DNA of 64,000 nucleotides, taken from the NCBI RefSeq assembly GCF_000424265.1, contig NZ_AUJO01000002.1, positions 169,289-233,288 of the forward strand, read 5' to 3'. Below, in pieces: positions 44,524 through 53,437 of this stretch; within the stretch, counting starts at the first letter, position 1, and each line of letters starts with the position of its first letter. The DNA is from Butyrivibrio sp. WCD3002. GTDB lineage: Bacteria > Bacillota > Clostridia > Lachnospirales > Lachnospiraceae. Made by a program: the position numbers and the translations under genes. The notes below the pieces were generated by a model, which worked only from the letters and a program-made list of their open reading frames with translations, had not been told where the DNA came from and searched no databases.

Positions 44524-45778
44524 TATTGCTATCCTCCACTGGTAATATTATTTCCATACGGAATTCCGGCGATGTGTATATATTTAAACGTCCGCCTATG
44601 TTTTCTACATCTCTCCTAAGGTTTTTAAGTCCACCTCTTTCTATTATAACATTATCCGGCTTTTTTCCATCATTAAGAAAATTAAGAATATAACTTCCGG
44701 CCGTCTTTTCTACATTGATCCTGCATTCATTCCCCCCGGCATGCTTGAGAACATTTCCGATATGGACTGAAATTGCAGAATCCACAACAGGAATAAGCCT
44801 GCTCTCACCCGGCAATTCGCCTGTTATCTGAAGCTTTATGCCAAGCTTATCAGCCTGCCTGGAAATTACATAGTAAGGGAACTCCCACTCTTCTACTTCG
44901 TTACTTAGAAGATGCTTTATATTGTTTCTCCAAAATTTAAGCATTTCCTTTTTGTCCACACTCTCAGGCTCAAGCAGATATCTTTTGGCTATCAGGATGC
45001 TCTGTCCTATATTGTCGTGAAGCGCTGTCTTTAAACTTAAAAGTTCGCGGTTCATGGTAACATATTCTATTGTCCCCAATAGCGCTTTAAGTCTGCTGTT
45101 AAGCCGCCTTGCTTTTGCCTGTCTGCTTTCAAGCTCTCTTGTCATCCTGTATTCTGTACTGACATCTACTGCAATTATTTCAGGCAGTGTCCTGCCATGT
45201 ATCCTGAGCAAATTTCGTTTTATACTAAAAGCTCTCCCATCCGTACTTTTAACTATAGGAATATCTCCTTCCTGTACCAGCTTCGAGGTTTCTGACTTGC
45301 TTAAATTTTCCCATAGCAGTTCAGCATCCGTAACACTTTTTCCAAACATTTCCCGACTTATACACTGCATGGCATCATTTACCATCACCGGAACCCCGTC
45401 ATCGAAGTAATAGCAAAGTCCTGTTGGCAGCCTGTCAAAGGCCTCCTTAACGGACATATTGGAAATATGACTGCGCTCCCATTTTCCTATTGCGTACTGC
45501 TGAGTAACTGCCAGTATAAAAAGTGCCATCTGTATAAGTAAAAGCATAATAATGGGCAGTTCAAACCCAATCAGAAAATCACCTAAAAAATGCATTTCCA
45601 ATATCTCAAAAATTATAAAGGTTACGATAACAGCCACCACCGAAACACAGGTACTTAATCTGTTTCTTTTTAAAATCATGGAACGTACCATGTTGTAAAT
45701 AAACGTAATCAGGATAATAAAGAATACGACCAATACCATGCCGGCAGAAAATGGCGAGAGTTTGCTAAAAGTCATCAT
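44498..45778 (-). CDS. Membrane histidine kinase, HisKA_3-like, paired with the NarL regulator
   Basis: The 426-aa protein has three or four N-terminal hydrophobic helices (residues 8-105), a PAS-like region (FDRLPTGLCYYFDDGVPVMV), and a kinase core with LHDNIGQSILIAKRYLL, matching the HisKA_3 pattern of NarX-type kinases (H followed by D-x-x-G). The ATPase half is weakly conserved: an N-box-like SAISVHIGNVLKHAG and a G2-like GGLKNLRRDVENIGG. It overlaps the upstream sensor gene by 4 bases. GGAGGGAG precedes ATG. Confidence 0.82.
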   Translation of the reverse strand: MMTFSKLSPFSAGMVLVVFFIILITFIYNMVRSMILKRNRLSTCVSVVAVIVTFIIFEILEMHFLGDFLIGFELPIIMLLLIQMALFILAVTQQYAIGKWERSHISNMSVKEAFDRLPTGLCYYFDDGVPVMVNDAMQCISREMFGKSVTDAELLWENLSKSETSKLVQEGDIPIVKSTDGRAFSIKRNLLRIHGRTLPEIIAVDVSTEYRMTRELESRQAKARRLNSRLKALLGTIEYVTMNRELLSLKTALHDNIGQSILIAKRYLLEPESVDKKEMLKFWRNNIKHLLSNEVEEWEFPYYVISRQADKLGIKLQITGELPGESRLIPVVDSAISVHIGNVLKHAGGNECRINVEKTAGSYILNFLNDGKKPDNVIIERGGLKNLRRDVENIGGRLNIYTSPEFRMEIILPVEDSNSVIWGGVS

Positions 45779-47427
45779 GCTCCCTCCTCCCGTCTGCTTT
45801 CATTTGTATAAATATCCTTTTTAGCCTCACAGATAAGAGATACATAGAAGGTATCATCTTCATTTCTCACACTGAGTCTGCTTTCACATCCAAAGAATTC
45901 TTTCTTCCTCCAGTCGGAATTGATACTGCATTCAGGCGCATCAAAGGCTATCGTTATCTCAAAATCCTCACTTTCTTCAAACATGACCATACATGAATGC
46001 AGATTATTAAAGGCATCTTCCATCAGACTTTCAAAAACCTGATAAGAAAAGATAATAAATGATGCAGGAAGCTCCTTTTCCGTATTTACCACAATTTCGC
46101 AGGAGATTCCTCTTAGCTGCATATAATCCATAGATTCCCTTATGGCCATGTAAAGCTCTGAAGTCGATACAATATGATTTTCATCGGAAATAAGCATCAA
46201 ATTACCCATACGTTTAATGTAGGCGCTTAAAAAAGCTGCAAAAATCATATTGTCACAGGATATATCCACGCCATATTTTTCGCTAAGTAGTTCATTTACT
46301 TTAACAGCCTGCGGTCTTACTACCTCTGAAATCGAATTATATAATCTGTTCTTCGTCTCAAAGCTGACACGTTCAGCGCGAACTTCATTTTCATGGCGAA
46401 TCAGTTCATTCTCTTCCTCCAATTCCTCGGTAACCTCTGCCAGTTCTTTATTGAGCTTATTTATGGCAGTCATATCCTCTACCCATGTAACATAGCCACC
46501 GGAAATCTTCTCCTTTCTTATCTGATGATCTGCGTCTCCTGAATCCGGAGTCCAGTTAATTGAAGTCAGAATTGCCCTTCCATCGGCATTACAGATCGCA
46601 GCATTTATTCCTGAATAATCAAATAAAAGCTCATATCCTGTATTCGCGGGTATAAGGCCAATCTGGATCGCGCTTTCAAAGGCAGTGATCACAGGAAAGC
46701 AAAATGCCTCCTGCAAATGAAAAAGCTTTAGCCCATGAACTACAGGGCTTCCACCCGCAATTAAATACCATATCAGCAGAGCATAACCCGCAAGCAGCCA
46801 GAAGGTAGGAATATACCACTTTTTTCTTACAGACGACAAGGTGCATTTTTCCAGAAGGACCACAAATGCACCAACCATAAGAAGGACCATCCACGCTAAC
46901 ACTATGTAGTAAAACCAATTTCTTGAATACTCGTTATTCTGAAGATCCCGGATTATGAACATTTGGTTATGAAAATGATTTGTCAGAGCAACAAGGACAA
47001 TGATTATTTCACATGTCAAAAGTATTCTCTCTGAAATTCTTATTTTGTGAATATTTCTGACAGGCTCTGTATTGTGGGCAGCCATAAATCCAAGGAGAGG
47101 AATTGCTGTCATTGGTATATAGTACGCATACCAGAGTAGTTCACTCATGAACTCGACATCATCAAAAAAATTGAATCTGGAAGCCCTGAGCCCCATAAGA
47201 AAAACCATAAAGCAGCAGGCTGCCAGAAGTCTTTTTCGCACATTTACATTTAATATCCTGCGCTTTACCATTAGTCCCCACACTATAAAAAGCGTGCAAT
47301 AAAGCAGCGTAGGCAGATGATCGATATGCGGATAAAACGGCTTTACTATACCGCATATAAATGCCAGCATAAATATGGTTATGAGTATTATAAATACTTT
47401 TTTATTTGTCACACCCAACCTGTCCAA
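45775..47427 (-). CDS. Seven-transmembrane sensor protein related to histidine kinases, catalytic part degenerate
   Basis: The product is about 550 aa. Residues 10-265 hold seven or eight hydrophobic helices like the 7TM sensor of some Lachnospiraceae kinases. A PAS-like segment and a coiled coil (about 330-370) follow. Where a phosphoacceptor His is expected, the segment reads RLYNSISEVVRPQA; no His, and no ATP-binding G boxes can be recognised in the C-terminal 150 residues. It probably modulates the adjacent kinase rather than phosphorylating. The start is ambiguous: TTG at 47427 has AGGAG six bases upstream, while GTG at 47448 has none; I used the TTG. Confidence 0.68.
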   Translation of the reverse strand: MDRLGVTNKKVFIILITIFMLAFICGIVKPFYPHIDHLPTLLYCTLFIVWGLMVKRRILNVNVRKRLLAACCFMVFLMGLRASRFNFFDDVEFMSELLWYAYYIPMTAIPLLGFMAAHNTEPVRNIHKIRISERILLTCEIIIVLVALTNHFHNQMFIIRDLQNNEYSRNWFYYIVLAWMVLLMVGAFVVLLEKCTLSSVRKKWYIPTFWLLAGYALLIWYLIAGGSPVVHGLKLFHLQEAFCFPVITAFESAIQIGLIPANTGYELLFDYSGINAAICNADGRAILTSINWTPDSGDADHQIRKEKISGGYVTWVEDMTAINKLNKELAEVTEELEEENELIRHENEVRAERVSFETKNRLYNSISEVVRPQAVKVNELLSEKYGVDISCDNMIFAAFLSAYIKRMGNLMLISDENHIVSTSELYMAIRESMDYMQLRGISCEIVVNTEKELPASFIIFSYQVFESLMEDAFNNLHSCMVMFEESEDFEITIAFDAPECSINSDWRKKEFFGCESRLSVRNEDDTFYVSLICEAKKDIYTNESRREEGA

Positions 47428-47512
47428 TTCATACTCCTGTGCAGTCACTTAAAGTCACATATAATTATACACTACGTCACATACAGGTAATGCTGACTTT
47501 TCATGATAAAGT

Positions 47513-47575
47513 AACAAAACACCCCATTTTCCGATAAATAATCATTTCCGATAACGAATCATGGGATGTTTTGTT
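47513..47575 (-). terminator. Long hairpin terminator after the Big_2 protein gene
   Basis: On the minus strand AACAAAACATCCCAT pairs with ATGGGGTGTTTTGTT across a 33-base loop, with a T-rich tail. It lies about 40 bases after the stop at 47617. Confidence 0.6.
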
Positions 47576-47616
47576 ATAATTTTTTTATTTCGTTTTTTAA
47601 TTACATTTTTATGAAA

Positions 47617-49041
47617 TCAGTTGATGCTTGCTGTACTTAGCAGACTGTTAAAGCCACTGGGCCACAGATACCACTGACCGTCGGAAGGATCGCGGTAAAC
47701 CTGAACAGTCAGGTTATTCTTCAGGCAGGGATGATTATCCATGTGGAACTGTACCTGCTCAATGGAAAGCTCAACACCGTAAATAGTACTCTTTTTAGGT
47801 GCGTAGGGATACTCTTCCATAATCACTTTTACAGGCTGACTATGATTATAATTATAGGGCTTAGATCCATCAAAGAATGCCCAGGGCAGCTTTTCTTTCT
47901 TATTGTCATATCCGAAGTAATAAGACAGATTGCCGGCGCTGCCAACAACTGCGCTTGAGATGTGAGGAGATACCAGCAGCACATCCATCATGGCTTTTCC
48001 ATCAGCATCGCGGCCTTCGGAATAAGCTGTCATAGCTGCAAGTGCGCATGCAACAGTGAGGTATTTACCATCCTGTTTTCCATCCAATTCGCTGCCATTA
48101 CCATCGCCGCGGCTTATCTTTCTCATATGCTTTGCTCTCTTTGGTAAGCCGTTAAAGGTGATAGTTACCTGATTTACATCTTCGTCCACAAGCTTTGAAC
48201 CAACCTGAGCCTGCCTTACAATAGTCTTATAGCTAATAGTGGGCTGTCTTATAACGACAGGATCCACAACTGTAAGGTTACAGGATGCAGAGAAGCCACC
48301 TGCCGTTGCAGTAATAACTGCGTTTCCGTCATCAACCGCCTTTACAACACCTCCCGACACCGTAGCCACTGAAGTATTACTGCTGCTCCAGGTAACATTT
48401 GTTGCCTTGCTCACTGAGAGGTTTAAAGTATCACCATAATTTATTGTGGCAGCGCTCTGACTGAGAGAAAACTGCGGAACTGTGACATTGCATGATACAG
48501 AAGTTTTTCCCGCTGTTGCGGTAATAACCGCACTTCCTACTCCCACACCTGTAACAGTACCATTATTTACAGATGCAACCTGCGCATTACTGCTGCTCCA
48601 CTTTACGTTATATCCATTTCCTGCATACAGTACCATAGTATCTCCCAGAAAAACTTCAGCTGCGGTAATATTCATATTCATTTCAGGAACTGTTACCTTT
48701 ACAGAGTATTTTCCCGAGCTTGATTTTGCTGTAATAGTTGCACTTCCGGGTCTGTTAGCTTTAAGCACACCCTTCTTACTTACAGATACAACACTGCTCT
48801 TTGAACTCTTAAAGTTTTTCCCTCCCTTCACAGAAAGCTTCTTTGTAGCTCCTGCTAAAAGTACGATTCCCTTAACCTTACTGTTCTTAACCTTCTTTGC
48901 TTTCTTTTTGGTCTTCTTAGTCGTCTTTTTTGCATGTGCCGTTATCGTAGTCTGAGGCCCAAATACACCGGCTACCGGACTTGCTGCCAAAATAAACGAC
49001 ATCAAAAGTGACATGATAAAAATGGTAATCCTTTTCTTCAT
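47617..49041 (-). CDS. Secreted protein with bacterial Ig-like (Big_2) domains
   Basis: The 474-aa protein has a signal peptide (FIMSLLMSFILAASPVAGVFG), a Lys/Thr-rich stretch to about residue 60, and then three tandem Big_2 domains with the hallmark WSSSN..VASV.NG..V..GVGSAVITATAG pattern (residues about 60-265). The C-terminal ~200 residues are unassigned and rich in Tyr and Gly. GGAGG precedes ATG. It is in the same orientation as the leucine-rich-repeat gene 38 bases upstream, with which it is probably cotranscribed. Big_2 domains occur on adhesins and polysaccharide-binding cell-surface proteins. Confidence 0.87.
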   Translation of the reverse strand: MKKRITIFIMSLLMSFILAASPVAGVFGPQTTITAHAKKTTKKTKKKAKKVKNSKVKGIVLLAGATKKLSVKGGKNFKSSKSSVVSVSKKGVLKANRPGSATITAKSSSGKYSVKVTVPEMNMNITAAEVFLGDTMVLYAGNGYNVKWSSSNAQVASVNNGTVTGVGVGSAVITATAGKTSVSCNVTVPQFSLSQSAATINYGDTLNLSVSKATNVTWSSSNTSVATVSGGVVKAVDDGNAVITATAGGFSASCNLTVVDPVVIRQPTISYKTIVRQAQVGSKLVDEDVNQVTITFNGLPKRAKHMRKISRGDGNGSELDGKQDGKYLTVACALAAMTAYSEGRDADGKAMMDVLLVSPHISSAVVGSAGNLSYYFGYDNKKEKLPWAFFDGSKPYNYNHSQPVKVIMEEYPYAPKKSTIYGVELSIEQVQFHMDNHPCLKNNLTVQVYRDPSDGQWYLWPSGFNSLLSTASIN

Positions 49042-49079
49042 TTAAATCCTCCTTTCCAATTGCATTGTTTTTTAAGGTC

Positions 49080-51089
49080 TTATTTCTTAATTTTTACTCC
49101 TGCATCAGTCTTACCTTTCAGGAGTTTTTTATAGGCCTTAAGCTTCTTCTTAGGTGTTTTGAAGGTTGCCCCCTTCTTAATCTTCTTAAAAGCCTTAGAT
49201 CCAATACTCTTTACCTTAGTACCTTTAAGTGTGACCTTTGATAAATTCGTGCACTTATAAAATGCCTTTTTGCCGATTTTTGTGACATTTGCACCAATGG
49301 TTACTTTTGTCAGCTTCTTGCACCCTTCGAAAGCGCTGTCCCCAATTTCTGTAATATTGGCTCCGATTGCGACACCCGTGATGTCGGAATTTTTAAAAGC
49401 AGAAGCTGCTATTTTATTAACGTTATAATCCTTATCACCAACCCTTACTTTTTCAGGAATTGTGATGCTTCCACTGGCATTACCTGAAGGCTCAACAGAT
49501 ACTCCGTCTCCGTCAACCTTGTAATTCACTCCATCCTGCTGCGTTTCTGTCACAGCCACTTCATTTTCAACCCTCGGCGCCTCCTCTATTGGCTTTCCAT
49601 CTTTATCAAGTGCCGGAAGATCCTCAATATCCTTAGTCTGCTGCGTAAATAATGCATTCTTAAAATTCGCAGTATATGTAGTTATTCCTCTCTTTCCGAC
49701 AGTTGCCGGAGTTTTAACTGATGATATGGTATCAACCTTTTCTGTTATCTGATGTCCATCCTCAGCATGCGTGCATCCCGGTCTTGTGCATGTAACTACA
49801 GCCGTACATGTTTTGCCATCATCACTGAATGTATAAACAGGTGCACCATACTGGTGCTTTAGCGGATTAATAGCAAATGATCTTTCAGTAGCCTTTTCCT
49901 CATAACCGCAGTGCTGACACTTATGATATAAGCATTCATATCCTTTTTGAGTACATGTGGGTTCGGTTATTGTCTTATAATAGGTTGAGCCAAATGCATG
50001 CTGGTCGGTGTCCGGAACACTAATCTGATACGGTAGCATAGCAAAATAGCTTGCACTTTCAGCTGAATCTCCTTCTACAGTAAAATACATATAGTAGTCT
50101 TTCCCTGATTTTTTCTTGCTTAAATAATCAGGAATCTTATATTCTATTTTTCCCGTATCACTTGTATAAGTCCCCAGATTTATATACTCATACAGTTTAA
50201 TATCCTTACAATCTGCCACCTTACTGTCATTTAGCAGATTCTTGTCAGTTATTATAATTGACATCCTGTTATATCCATTTTCCAGGCCTTTATATGCAGA
50301 ATATGAAAAGAAGACTTTGCCATCACATCTTGTTGCATCTGAGATCTTAACTGAATGCCACTTATCAACCAGTGTAAGTCTATATCTGCCATGGTATTGA
50401 TCAACACTTCCAATCTTTGTAGAAAACAGAATACTGCTCTGAGCAACATTGATGGCAGGTGAAAGAGATAGCTGCGTGGTCTGTTTTTCATCGCTGAATA
50501 TATCACCGGATTCTGATACATAATAACCATATTCGGTTCCATAGACGTTAGATATCCACCATTTTCTGGCAGAGCCATTATATTTTTTTATCCTTGAATT
50601 TATGTTATTACCATAGAATTTTTCTATATCAGATTTTGATAATAATCGTGCCTGATACCCTCTTCTGGCCCAAGGATCATTTGTATCCTCCACAGCATTG
50701 TCTTCCGTCAATGTAAAGTTCTTCCCTGCAGTCATTATTTCATTAAGAGCTCTCTGATTATTGTGTGAGCCGTACCATATTGGTGTCTTGCAGTCAAGAA
50801 ACAAAGACTTTTCGCTAACCTCCATTCCTGCTTGTACTTCTGTTTTACTAAGTACATTAAATATCAGATCATCCTTCTGATTGGCCTTTCCAAAGACCAC
50901 CTCATTAAACACTCCCGGCTTGATGTTTTCTATCTGATTCACACCTAGTCCCGTATTAGCTATTGTCTTTATTACAGCGGCATGTGATGTAACAGCGCCG
51001 CCTCCAACAAATGGAATCATTGTCACACTAATTGCGCATGCCAGTATTGCCCCCAGAACTTTTCGCCCCGGATTTATCATTTTCCTCAT
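49080..51089 (-). CDS. Secreted leucine-rich-repeat (BspA-like) protein
   Basis: The 669-aa protein has a signal peptide (ILACAISVTMIPFVGGG). The N-terminal half has a domain around residues 100-350 that I do not recognise, then a cysteine-containing domain (CTQKGYECLYHKCQHCGYEE) that may bind metal. Three to four LRR_5/BspA repeats at about 550-625 (TEIGDSAFEGCKKLTKVTIG and NVTKIGKKAFYKC) follow, and a Lys-rich tail ends it. AAGGGGG precedes ATG. These proteins are exported and often bind host or plant-cell surfaces. The following gene is the Big_2 protein. Confidence 0.87.
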   Translation of the reverse strand: MRKMINPGRKVLGAILACAISVTMIPFVGGGAVTSHAAVIKTIANTGLGVNQIENIKPGVFNEVVFGKANQKDDLIFNVLSKTEVQAGMEVSEKSLFLDCKTPIWYGSHNNQRALNEIMTAGKNFTLTEDNAVEDTNDPWARRGYQARLLSKSDIEKFYGNNINSRIKKYNGSARKWWISNVYGTEYGYYVSESGDIFSDEKQTTQLSLSPAINVAQSSILFSTKIGSVDQYHGRYRLTLVDKWHSVKISDATRCDGKVFFSYSAYKGLENGYNRMSIIITDKNLLNDSKVADCKDIKLYEYINLGTYTSDTGKIEYKIPDYLSKKKSGKDYYMYFTVEGDSAESASYFAMLPYQISVPDTDQHAFGSTYYKTITEPTCTQKGYECLYHKCQHCGYEEKATERSFAINPLKHQYGAPVYTFSDDGKTCTAVVTCTRPGCTHAEDGHQITEKVDTISSVKTPATVGKRGITTYTANFKNALFTQQTKDIEDLPALDKDGKPIEEAPRVENEVAVTETQQDGVNYKVDGDGVSVEPSGNASGSITIPEKVRVGDKDYNVNKIAASAFKNSDITGVAIGANITEIGDSAFEGCKKLTKVTIGANVTKIGKKAFYKCTNLSKVTLKGTKVKSIGSKAFKKIKKGATFKTPKKKLKAYKKLLKGKTDAGVKIKK

Positions 51090-51166
51090 TCTTTACCCCC
51101 TTATGATATTGAAAAATAATTACACTTTTCCGTCCTTTTAATGTAATAAATCTTCCGTGATTGCAC

Positions 51167-51184
51167 TACCTACCAAAGTAGGTA
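51167..51184. promoter_or_regulatory. Inverted repeat upstream of the leucine-rich-repeat gene
   Basis: TACCTAC-CAAA-GTAGGTA, a perfect 7-4-7 palindrome, about 80 bases upstream of the ATG at 51089 and in the expected promoter region. Candidate operator. Confidence 0.4.
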
Positions 51185-51223
51185 TTTGCAAAAAATACCG
51201 GTTTACCACTTTACAGGGAAAGT

Positions 51224-51277
51224 AAAAAGGAGCTGTCGCGTTAGATGATCAAACCATCTAATACTACAGCCCCTTTT
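51224..51277 (-). terminator. Nested hairpin terminator after the beta-helix gene
   Basis: On the minus strand AAGGGGCTGT pairs with ACAGCTCCTT, and an inner hairpin (TTAGATGG with CATCTAA) fills the loop; TTTT follows. About 30 bases after the stop at 51307. Confidence 0.72.
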
Positions 51278-51306
51278 GAATTTTATTGTAGCTTTCATTA
51301 TGAGTT

Positions 51307-52329
51307 TTAAAATCTATATAGCTTACCTATCTTACACTTCTTTATCTTTGTGCCCTTGTGATCGTAGAAGGTACCCTTTACAGTGGTGTTCTTCAGTGTT
51401 ACCTTCTGTCCTGAATAATTGCCGGCATCTCCGCCAAGGGTGCACTTATCAATGGTAACCTTCTTGGCAACAACATTGTTTTTCCCCGCATAATAGTAGG
51501 GATTGAGAATCATGATTGCAAAGAACTGACCGTTCCTGTCACCCTTTTTCACGCAGGTTATCTTGGTATTTTTAATTGTAATATTCGAACAGATCTGGTC
51601 CTTAATAACCTTGCCGCCGTTTGTTGTAGGCTCAATAAGAATACCGCACTGAGGTGCCTTTCCCTTAGCCTTTTTAATGGTACATCCGTCAATAGTCACA
51701 TTGTCGGCATCAACGATTCCGATATTATTTCTGCCGCTGTTGGAAACAGTACATTTCTTGATGGTAATCTTGCTACAGCCATAAAGATTATCAGAATCAT
51801 TCATGGTTCCCAGATATATGCCATCGGTAACGGCATCATAGATTTTCACATTCTCAAGCTTAACATTTTGCGAATCTTTTATGCATATCGCATGACAATC
51901 TTCGGATTCTCCAACATGCTGTTTTTTATCAGCATATATTTTTCCGCCATTTATGGTTACATTATGAGCATTCTTAATAGCTATATAATCATAGTAATTT
52001 TTGCTATTGGCTTTAAGTCTTAAAACAGTATTAGCTGCCATATTGATAGTAACATTGTCCTTAAGCTCTATTCCTATCTGAACAGGCGTGGAAATATTGA
52101 ATTCACCTGCATCAATAGTTACAATGCCTCCACCTGCTTCCGAGACTTCCCTGATTGCTTTATTGATCTGCTCTGTGTCATCTACTCCATCATTCGGATA
52201 AGCTCCGTATTCGGAAGCATTCACAGCCACTTCAGCCTTAGCGGTCATACCACCTGAAAATGCAAAGCACAGGCAGGCAGCACCTGCAGTCAATAGTGCC
52301 ATTTCTAAAATCTTATTTTTTCTCATCAT
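51307..52329 (-). CDS. Secreted right-handed beta-helix protein (pectate-lyase-like fold)
   Basis: The 340-aa protein has a signal peptide (residues 1-32, ending near KAEVAVNA) and a parallel beta-helix: the mature protein begins YGAYPNDGVDDTEQINKAI, the hallmark of the pectate_lyase_3/GH28-like fold, then repeats the short motif pattern NVTI.GG, KITIKK, NVTIDG, KVTIDK. No GH28 catalytic aspartate cluster is obvious. It could be a polysaccharide lyase or a binding protein. It lies 26 bases after the foldase gene, with GAGG before ATG; cotranscription with the foldase and FAD protein is likely. Confidence 0.82.
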   Translation of the reverse strand: MMRKNKILEMALLTAGAACLCFAFSGGMTAKAEVAVNASEYGAYPNDGVDDTEQINKAIREVSEAGGGIVTIDAGEFNISTPVQIGIELKDNVTINMAANTVLRLKANSKNYYDYIAIKNAHNVTINGGKIYADKKQHVGESEDCHAICIKDSQNVKLENVKIYDAVTDGIYLGTMNDSDNLYGCSKITIKKCTVSNSGRNNIGIVDADNVTIDGCTIKKAKGKAPQCGILIEPTTNGGKVIKDQICSNITIKNTKITCVKKGDRNGQFFAIMILNPYYYAGKNNVVAKKVTIDKCTLGGDAGNYSGQKVTLKNTTVKGTFYDHKGTKIKKCKIGKLYRF

Positions 52330-52355
52330 AGCAAATACCTCAACTTCCTTAAGCC

Positions 52356-53432
52356 TTATAAATTAAAATGCTTTTGGTACACATCAAAAAATGATGTGGT
52401 AGTCACTGTTTCCGAGTAGTTTATTTTTATCTTTTTCCAAAGCTCATTATTAAAAATCCTCGAAAGCTTTGAAGCATAATCGTTGTACTGTTTACCAAAA
52501 ACCTCGCGCTTACGTTCTTCCACAATTCGGACCTTGTTAGCCTCTGTTTCTTCGCGGTTAAAGGTACTTACACACTTCAGGATGATGTAGGCATCCTCCG
52601 TCTCAACTATTCCGCTGATCTCACCGTTGTCCAAATTAAAGGCCGCATCCTCAAGGATCTGATTCACTTCGCCTTTACCAAAGGAAACTGTGCCCTCTTC
52701 GGCTTCGTTATACTGCTCCATCAATACGTCAAAATCGGTTCCTTCATAAAGCTGCTGCAAAAGCATGGATGCCGTTGACCTGATGCTATTTTTCTCAGCT
52801 GCATCCATTGGCACCTTTTCACCCTTTGAATCCAGCGTCCAGGTATTTAGAACTATCTGCTCGACAGTGATGGTTCTTGCCTCATCATCACTTATCTCCG
52901 GATTGATATCACGAATAATGTACTCATAGAGCTTATTGGCAGTGGCATATTCCTGATACATTAAGTCCAGCTGCTCCGGGGTGATATCTCCCATAGCCGC
53001 AACCTCGTCCGCATTCAGTGATTCAAAATACTCCGTCGCCGCTTCTCCAGCCTGCACTCTTTCCTGCTCTGTAAGCTCTATTTCGGAGTCTGCGGCAAGA
53101 AGATTCATAGCCTTAACCTGGGAAATTGTGGAAAGGCAGTCTCCTTTTATGCTCTCCTCCATGGTCTGATCACCGGCTTTTATGGAAAAAATATCTTCGC
53201 CAAGCCCCTGAATATACATATTCTGAGAATTCACAAGGTATACCAGAAATTCAGCTCTTGTACAGGAGCTGTCCTCAATCCTAAAGAGCTCATCATTTAA
53301 AAAGCCTGTCGTAAGGACTACCTTCTTGTCCTTTAGATTATCACAGCCGCTAAGTGAAAGCATGCAGCACAGAATCAGACCACAGGCCGTAATCTTTTTT
53401 ATTTTTCGAAAAAGGTTTCCGCGTAGTCTCAT
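52356..53432 (-). CDS. PrsA-like extracellular foldase lipoprotein (SurA/PpiC-like peptidyl-prolyl isomerase)
   Basis: The product is 358 aa from ATG 53432, five bases after the upstream stop; a start at 53474 would overlap that gene and lacks a site. The lipobox is SLSGC (Cys near residue 32). The middle contains a SurA_N-like helical region and a parvulin-like core (EISDDEARTITVEQIVLNTW... AFNLDNGEISGIVETEDAYIILK). It would assist folding of exported proteins at the membrane, in keeping with the neighbouring secreted proteins. The parvulin active-site set is weakly conserved, so it may act as a chaperone rather than an isomerase. Confidence 0.83.
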   Translation of the reverse strand: MRLRGNLFRKIKKITACGLILCCMLSLSGCDNLKDKKVVLTTGFLNDELFRIEDSSCTRAEFLVYLVNSQNMYIQGLGEDIFSIKAGDQTMEESIKGDCLSTISQVKAMNLLAADSEIELTEQERVQAGEAATEYFESLNADEVAAMGDITPEQLDLMYQEYATANKLYEYIIRDINPEISDDEARTITVEQIVLNTWTLDSKGEKVPMDAAEKNSIRSTASMLLQQLYEGTDFDVLMEQYNEAEEGTVSFGKGEVNQILEDAAFNLDNGEISGIVETEDAYIILKCVSTFNREETEANKVRIVEERKREVFGKQYNDYASKLSRIFNNELWKKIKINYSETVTTTSFFDVYQKHFNL

Positions 53433-53437
53433 CTTTA

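Noticed and set aside
48482..48955. 157-codon plus-strand frame opposite the Big_2 gene
   Set aside because: Low-complexity Thr/Phe/Leu/Val translation arising from the repeat codons of the true minus-strand gene.
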